Below are positions 59,039-64,000 of a stretch of DNA of 64,000 bases, in pieces. The DNA is taken from NCBI RefSeq assembly GCF_011602485.2, contig NZ_CP050022.2, positions 3,802,001 to 3,866,000 of the forward strand. Direction: 5' to 3'. Every line of letters starts with the position of its first letter. Positions within the stretch are counted from its first letter, which is position 1. Under the pieces are notes generated by a model. The model searched no databases, had not been told where the DNA came from, and saw nothing but the letters and a program-made list of their open reading frames with translations. The stretch is from Bradyrhizobium sp. 1(2017) (GTDB taxonomy: Bacteria; Pseudomonadota; Alphaproteobacteria; Rhizobiales; Xanthobacteraceae). Both the position numbers and the translations under genes were made by a program.

Positions 59039-59836
59039 CTAACCGCCGTCATCCGCCGCAAGGCGCTGAAACTGCCGCTTCATCGCGTTGACGCGCGCAA
59101 TGTAGGCCGCGACGAGATGATCGCCGCAGCGCTCGCCTGATATCATCTGAAACTTGCGCCGGGCATAGGCCGTGGCGGGGCCGCCGCCGCAGAGATGGAT
59201 GAAGGTGGCCAGATCCTGCTTCTGCTGCGGGCTTGGCTTCGCATCGCCGGCGCGGGCGAGAACCCCAGCCATTTGCCGGTCGAGATACACCGACGCCAGC
59301 TCGACGGCATGGCTCGGGATTACCCGAACATAGAACCCGCTGAACCCGCATCCGGTGTCGGTGACCGCGTTGCCGCGGACGCAGAACCGCGCGGCTTCGG
59401 TGAAAGCCGGGTCGGTCATCTGGAACAGCCCGACGGCGCTGGAGGCGGGGCGCCAGATCGCGAGCGGATTGAAGCTCCATCGCCAACGCCAATAGGTGCG
59501 CGCCAGCGGATTGCCCGAGCTCTCCGTCTGCGCCAGCGCGGCCAGCAATTCCGGCGTGACCGCAGCAGTGGCATGCTTGCGGAACAGCGGGGCGTATCTC
59601 GCCCAGGTCTCCTCCGGCTCCTTGTCGAGGGCGTGGCCGACGACGGCGAACAGCTCGGTCGGCTTGCGGAGCGTTTGATAGGCGACGTTCAGAAGTGCTG
59701 CGGCCGCAAGCAGCGCCGCCGCGCCGCCCGCGATCCGGACCATCCGCGGCGCGCGCGCGAACCTCGTCCGCGCCCACCGGGCGGCCCGCCGGACACTGCG
59801 CAGGCGAGGGAGGAAGCTGTTGCGTTTGGCTGGCAT
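59039..59836 (-). CDS. SLT-type lytic transglycosylase
   Basis: A 265-residue protein: N-terminal basic part and anchor (MVRIAGGAAALLAAAALLNV), then LLAALAQTESSGNPLARTYW with the catalytic Glu, then VGLFQMTDPAFTEAARF and ERCGDHLVAAYIARVNAM. It probably cleaves glycan strands at the inner-membrane face of the periplasm. Confidence 0.82.
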   Translation of the reverse strand: MPAKRNSFLPRLRSVRRAARWARTRFARAPRMVRIAGGAAALLAAAALLNVAYQTLRKPTELFAVVGHALDKEPEETWARYAPLFRKHATAAVTPELLAALAQTESSGNPLARTYWRWRWSFNPLAIWRPASSAVGLFQMTDPAFTEAARFCVRGNAVTDTGCGFSGFYVRVIPSHAVELASVYLDRQMAGVLARAGDAKPSPQQKQDLATFIHLCGGGPATAYARRKFQMISGERCGDHLVAAYIARVNAMKRQFQRLAADDGG

Positions 59837-60042
59837 CGACGCTGCGGGAGTGGATTGCGGAGAGTTTGTATTTAGTTAACGCCGTCCGCCCGGCCTTGAA
59901 ATCCCGATTCATTTCGCGCTGTCCGAGCCGTTCGAGGCTTCGCCTCCGTGCTCCTACGGCCGCCGCACGCCTTGCGGGAAAAAACCCCCGGTTGTAGGTT
60001 GCGCTGCAGAACAGTTAATTTTGCGTAAATGGATCGGCGAAA

Positions 60043-61077
60043 ATGACCGTCATCGATAGCGTCGCGCCAGAGGCAGTTCCGAATCCGAAAATGCCGCCCG
60101 GCGTGCTGCTGGAAGGGCCGGTGGTCGAAGCCAAGTTCCTCGATTCCTACATCGCGTTCGGCTTCATGATCGGCGGCTCGGTCGGGGCGCTGATCTGGGC
60201 CCTGCTGCAAGGCATCGGCTGGGTCGAGGTGTCGGTCTTCGCAGGTATGTTCCTGCTGACCACGATCGGCATCGGCTTCATGCATCGCTACTTCGTGCAT
60301 CGCAGCTACCGCTGCGGTCCGGTGATGCGGACGATCCTCGCCCTGATCGCCACGCTGGCGGTGCAGGGCTCGATCCTGAAATGGGTGAGCAACCATCGCC
60401 GCCACCATCTCCATTCCGACAAGCCCGGCGACGTCCACAGCCCTTACTATGATGGCTACGGCAACCGCTACACCAGCTTCCTCAAGGGCATGTCCCATGC
60501 GCAGGGCGGCTGGGTGTGGGACCAGGCCACCACCGACGGCGAATACTACGCCAAGGACATCCTGGCCGACCCGATCGCCATGTTCTTCACGCGGACGCGC
60601 TGGTACTGGTACGCACTGTCGGCGGTGATCATTCCCGGCGCGATCGGCTACGCCTTCGGCGGCGTGCGCAGCATGATCGGCTGCATCCTGTTCGCCGGCC
60701 TGTTCCGCAGCTACATCATGACCATGGCGACCTCGCTGGTGAACTCGGTCTGCCACAGCGACGGCCGCTGGGGCTACCGCCGCTTCCAGACCAGCGACGG
60801 CACCACCAACGAGCTGGTGACGACGTTCCTCACCTTCGGCGAAGGCCTGCACAACAACCATCACCGCTTTCCGCGCGACGCTTATCTCTCGCACGCCTGG
60901 TACGAGATCGACATCAACGGGCTGATCATCCTCGGGCTCGGCAAGCTCGGGCTGGTGCATGACATCTTTGGTGTCGGCAAGCGTCAGCTGTCGGCGGATG
61001 CGGAGCAGGGCGGAGCCGCCGAAAGTCAGAACGCATTCGATGGCGCCGCGGACGACCTTCGCTCGGCCGGCAGGTAG
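60043..61077 (+). CDS. membrane fatty-acyl-CoA/lipid desaturase
   Basis: A 344-residue membrane di-iron desaturase. The three His boxes are HRYFVH (residues ~86), HRRHHLH (~123) and HNNHHRF (~272). Spans include YIAFGFMIGGSVGALIWALL and FFTRTRWYWYALSAVIIPGA. The family introduces a double bond in fatty acyl chains (delta-9-type or related). The C-terminal ~30 residues are disordered. Confidence 0.85.
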   Translation: MTVIDSVAPEAVPNPKMPPGVLLEGPVVEAKFLDSYIAFGFMIGGSVGALIWALLQGIGWVEVSVFAGMFLLTTIGIGFMHRYFVHRSYRCGPVMRTILALIATLAVQGSILKWVSNHRRHHLHSDKPGDVHSPYYDGYGNRYTSFLKGMSHAQGGWVWDQATTDGEYYAKDILADPIAMFFTRTRWYWYALSAVIIPGAIGYAFGGVRSMIGCILFAGLFRSYIMTMATSLVNSVCHSDGRWGYRRFQTSDGTTNELVTTFLTFGEGLHNNHHRFPRDAYLSHAWYEIDINGLIILGLGKLGLVHDIFGVGKRQLSADAEQGGAAESQNAFDGAADDLRSAGR

Positions 61078-61170
61078 GCGCTCTGAAGGGATTGGCGGGG
61101 CGGGGCAGGTGTCACCCGCATCTCGCCCCGCTATGGGCGGGGCGAGATGGCTGCCTCCAGAGCAACTCGT

Positions 61171-62373
61171 TCAGATGATGAAGTCGGTCGGGTGCAGGTT
61201 TGCTGCGTGGACGCCGTCGAGCGTGATGGTGTCGTTGGCCGAGAGGTGAACCACGGCATCGCCGGCGGCATTGTCGCTGATCAGTTTCGACAGCGCCGTC
61301 CAGTCCGCAAACCCGTAATCGTGCACGTTGATCAGGTCGTGCTCGGCCACGGTGCTGCCGACCGCCTTGTTGCCCTGGTCGAAGTCGGTGATGAGGTCAT
61401 TCCCGGAGCCGGCGTTGAAGACGAAGGTGTCGCTGTTTCCGCCGCCCGAAAGCTGGTCGTTGCCGGCGCCGCCGTTGAGAATATCGCGGCCGCCGGTGAT
61501 CGAGCCAGGGGTCGCGGGATTATAGACCTCCGCATCGCCATAGAGGCGGTCGGTGGCCGCTCCGCCAGTGAGGATATCGTTTCCGCCATGGGCATTGCCG
61601 GACATGGTCGGCGCGTCGCCGAACATCACATCGCGGGCATCGTCGGTGTACTGGGTGCTGATCTTGACGGTGAGGATGTCGTCGCCGCCCTGGGCGTTGT
61701 CGGTGAGGGATGTAGAGGAATCTCCCGACACCGAGGCGCCGGCCCAGACGTTGTCACCGCTCATGGTCAAGTTGATGTTGTCGTTGCCGCCATGCGCATC
61801 CCCGCCGATGGAACCGATGGCGTCGCCACTGATTCTCACCGAACCCTCCCTGGTGTCCAGATTGATGTTGAGCGTGTCATTGCCGCCCTGCGCCGTGCCG
61901 CTCATGGAACCACCGGCATCGCCGGCGTATATATTGTCGTAGCCTCGCCAGCCCACCTCGCCGATGATGGTGTCACTGCCGCCGTGCGAATTGCCCGACA
62001 TGTCGCCGGCGACATCGCCGAAAACATGCGCGTTGGTGTACAACGACTTGTCCTCGGTATCGATCGTGTCGTTGCCGCCCCTGGCGTCGTCGGTCATCGC
62101 CTGGGCATCGCCGACCACGAGGGCGGTGTTCCAACCGTAATTGAAATTGACCGTCAGCGTGTCGTTGCCGCCGTGGGATTGGCCATGCAGCGTCGTGTTG
62201 TCGTCGCCGAAGATCGTGACCTCTGCTTCAGGCTGGCTGAGAGTTGCCGTCACGGTGTCGTTGCCGCCCCAGGCGTCCGTGGTGGTCGGGAAGTTCGGAT
62301 CTCCGGTGATGGTTTCGATTTGACCAAACTGGTCGAGCAGGACGTCGATGGTGTCGTTGGGCAGATGTTGCAT
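61171..62373 (-). CDS. RTX-like repeat protein, copy A
   Basis: A 400-residue acidic protein without a cleavable signal. Seven repeats of about 36-40 residues follow a 'GDxxxxMxGxAxGGNDTL' pattern (for example GDAGGSMSGTAQGGNDTL). A classical GGAGNDQLSGGG motif follows near residue 310. The C-terminus is NAGSGNDLITDFDQG then HLSANDTITLDGVHAANLHP. It resembles calcium-binding RTX secreted by type I systems, but no exporter gene is nearby. The adjacent copy B has the same layout. Confidence 0.72.
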   Translation of the reverse strand: MQHLPNDTIDVLLDQFGQIETITGDPNFPTTTDAWGGNDTVTATLSQPEAEVTIFGDDNTTLHGQSHGGNDTLTVNFNYGWNTALVVGDAQAMTDDARGGNDTIDTEDKSLYTNAHVFGDVAGDMSGNSHGGSDTIIGEVGWRGYDNIYAGDAGGSMSGTAQGGNDTLNINLDTREGSVRISGDAIGSIGGDAHGGNDNINLTMSGDNVWAGASVSGDSSTSLTDNAQGGDDILTVKISTQYTDDARDVMFGDAPTMSGNAHGGNDILTGGAATDRLYGDAEVYNPATPGSITGGRDILNGGAGNDQLSGGGNSDTFVFNAGSGNDLITDFDQGNKAVGSTVAEHDLINVHDYGFADWTALSKLISDNAAGDAVVHLSANDTITLDGVHAANLHPTDFII

Positions 62374-62468
62374 GGCGTAACTCCCATTTCATTGTCGGAG
62401 GCGGGCCGCACGCCGGCAAAATGCGCGACGTGCTGCGACCACGCTTCACGAAGGCGAATCCAGTTTCC

Positions 62469-63671
62469 TCAGATGATGAAGTCGGTCGGATGCAGGCTCG
62501 CGGCGTGAACCCCGTCCAGCGTGATGGAATCGTTGGCGGACAGGTGGATCACGGCGTCGCCGGCGGTGTTGTCGCTGATCAGTTTCGACAGCGCGGTCCA
62601 GTCGGTAAAGCCGTAGTTCTGCACGTCGATCAAATCGTGCTCCGCCGCGGTGCTGCCGACGGCCTCGTTGCCCTGATCGAAGTCGTTGATCACGTCGTTG
62701 CCGGAACCGGTGTTGAAGACGAAGAGGTCGTTGTTTGGTCCGCCCCACATCTGGTCGTTGCCGGCGCCGCCGTTCAGCGTATCCATGCCGCCGGTGATCG
62801 AACCCGGTGATGCGGGTTCATAGGTCCGCGCATCGCCATACATGAAGTCCCGGCCGGCGCCGCCGTTGAGGATGTCGTTGCCGCCCTGAGCATGACCCGT
62901 CATGTCCGGCGCGTCGCCGTACATCTGCGAGATCGCATCCGCATTCTGGCCGTCGATCTTGACGGTCAGGACATCGTCGCCGCCCTTGGTGAGATCCATC
63001 AGCGACGTCGACGAATCCCCCGACAGGGTTGCGCCGGATATCGGGCTGTCGCCGTCCAGGGTGGTGGTCAGATTGTCGTTGCCGCCCTGGGCAAGGCCGC
63101 GCAGGGCGCCGATGGCGTCGCCGCTGACAGCCGCCCCGCCGTCGATGGTGAGCACGCTCACATCGAGCGTGTCGTTGCCGCCGTGCGAGGTGTCGATCAT
63201 GGAACCGCCGGCATCGCCGGCGAACAGGTTGGAACCGCCGCGCCACCCGATCGAGCCGGTGATGTCGTCATTGCCGCCCTGCGCGTTGCCCGACATGTCG
63301 CCCGCGACGTCGCCGAAGGCCGAGACAGGGGTGTAGATCGTGCCATGGGCATCCGCGACGATGGTGTCATTGCCGCCCTTGGCGTCGTCGATCATCGCCT
63401 GGGTATCGCCCACCACGAGGGCGGAGTTCCAGCCGCCGCTGATGTCGGCGATGAGCGTGTCGTTTCCGCCTTGCGAGTGACCGAGCAACGTCGTGTGGTC
63501 GTCGCCGAAGATCGTGAGTTGGGTATGGAGTTCGGCGACGGTGGCCGTCACGGTGTCGTTGCCGCCGACGACGTCCTTGGCCGCGGGAAAGCCGGGGTCT
63601 CCGGACACGGTCTCGATTTGACCAAACTGGTCAAGGGTGACGTCGAAGGTGTCGTTCGGCAGATGCTGCAT
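62469..63671 (-). CDS. RTX-like repeat protein, copy B
   Basis: A second 400-residue copy of the same protein. It starts MQHLPNDTFDVTLDQFGQIE and ends LSANDSITLDGVHAASLHPT DFII, nearly as copy A (61171-62373). The middle repeats differ more than the ends. The upstream regions are also alike (ACCACGCTTCAC and the same ATGGGAGT-type leader), so duplication included the promoter. Expected role as copy A. Confidence 0.72.
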   Translation of the reverse strand: MQHLPNDTFDVTLDQFGQIETVSGDPGFPAAKDVVGGNDTVTATVAELHTQLTIFGDDHTTLLGHSQGGNDTLIADISGGWNSALVVGDTQAMIDDAKGGNDTIVADAHGTIYTPVSAFGDVAGDMSGNAQGGNDDITGSIGWRGGSNLFAGDAGGSMIDTSHGGNDTLDVSVLTIDGGAAVSGDAIGALRGLAQGGNDNLTTTLDGDSPISGATLSGDSSTSLMDLTKGGDDVLTVKIDGQNADAISQMYGDAPDMTGHAQGGNDILNGGAGRDFMYGDARTYEPASPGSITGGMDTLNGGAGNDQMWGGPNNDLFVFNTGSGNDVINDFDQGNEAVGSTAAEHDLIDVQNYGFTDWTALSKLISDNTAGDAVIHLSANDSITLDGVHAASLHPTDFII

Positions 63672-63940
63672 GACGGAACTCCCATTTCCATTGCCGGAAG
63701 CGGGGCTGAGGCCTGCAGAGTTTCTTGCAAGTCGCGTTGTTGACCACGCTTCACCGGCAGCAATCTACCTTGGGTAGATGGCAGAGATTTGTAGGAATTC
63801 GGGAGAGAGTTTGATCGCACGCATGGAACCGCGGCGGCGATCGCGAAGATCGCCACCGCAAGCTTGCGCGTTGCTTCAACGTTTAATGACCTGCTTGCAG
63901 CAGCAAGCTGGCATGCACAACGCGTAGCCGCCTTGCCGGC
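63672..63940. other. intergenic region
   Basis: No gene seen. A GGCGATC/GATCGCC hairpin occurs at 63835-63853. The leader of copy B lies here. Confidence 0.45.
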
Positions 63941-64000
63941 TCACCAATCCGGATCGACGTAATAGGGATCGGCCATATAGGGCGGCATCCACCGGCCTCG
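63941..64000 (-). CDS. C-terminal end of a small exported-type protein (runs off right edge)
   Basis: Reverse frame open from the window edge ends RWMPPYMADPYYVDPDW. The Tyr/Pro/Trp-rich ending resembles the 57731-58009 protein. Only 19 residues are visible. Confidence 0.55.
   Translation of the reverse strand, partial: RGRWMPPYMADPYYVDPDW

Noticed and set aside
1..64000. CRISPR arrays, tRNA or rRNA genes
   Set aside because: No short regularly spaced repeats, and no cloverleaf or rRNA-like sequence was recognised by eye. A tRNAscan-SE run would settle the tRNA question.

Overview
The window is a high-GC alphaproteobacterial chromosome segment that looks like Bradyrhizobium or a close relative. 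The reasons are the minCDE operon, many short proteins of rhizobial type (DUF6894, DUF982-like, DUF2778, small Tat and Sec exported proteins), many TetR/MarR-controlled efflux and catabolic units, and several long palindromic intergenic repeats of the kind common in Bradyrhizobium. Family names come from reading the proteins; no search was run.

Region 1 (about 0.4-20.2 kb) is a decayed prophage of podovirus-like, P22-type architecture. From the left it holds a possible RNA array (three tandem structured repeats, 673-1067), the small terminase gene, a run of tightly packed small early genes including a SLOG-family gene, and the first ~100 codons of the large terminase. At ~6550 the strand flips. 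A block of virion genes (tail fragment, virion/tail fusion, virion transglycosylase, gp10-like stabilisation protein, head proteins, truncated major capsid) lies inverted up to ~14455, where the strand flips back inside another gene. The rest of the large terminase and the portal are missing. Regulators (Crp/Fnr type, truncated XRE, winged helix) and a tyrosine integrase (18787-20208) close the element. The left att site was not found, and a P-loop ATPase runs off the left edge.

Region 2 (20.4-30.1 kb) holds a DUF2778 L,D-transpeptidase-like protein, a SUKH-family protein and an orphan TRAP substrate-binding protein. It also holds a TetR-controlled transport unit. The permease, an SDR-like protein, an acetyltransferase, a DapA-like aldolase and the ATPase form one overlapping operon. 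The substrate-binding protein diverges from the TetR gene. Matching palindromes lie at both promoters, so the parts appear to work as one regulon for import and processing of an unknown substrate.

Region 3 (30.4-46 kb) holds minCDE, a choloylglycine-hydrolase-family enzyme, a hybrid sensor kinase, an SDR, a likely small RNA with its terminator at 38.15-38.22 kb, a YkuD transpeptidase lipoprotein, membrane and secreted proteins, and a divergent MarR/FAD-hydroxylase pair sharing an operator.

Region 4 (46-64 kb) holds an SMR efflux pump with its TetR gene, an O-methyltransferase/TetR divergent pair, a PaiB-like protein, pyridoxal kinase, an M15-like peptidase, a lone Flp pilin, an AdaA-like regulator, a DMT exporter, a VOC protein, small secreted proteins, an SLT transglycosylase, a membrane fatty-acyl desaturase, and two tandem 400-residue RTX-like repeat proteins that arose by duplication. 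No tRNA, rRNA, CRISPR array or intact insertion sequence was seen.
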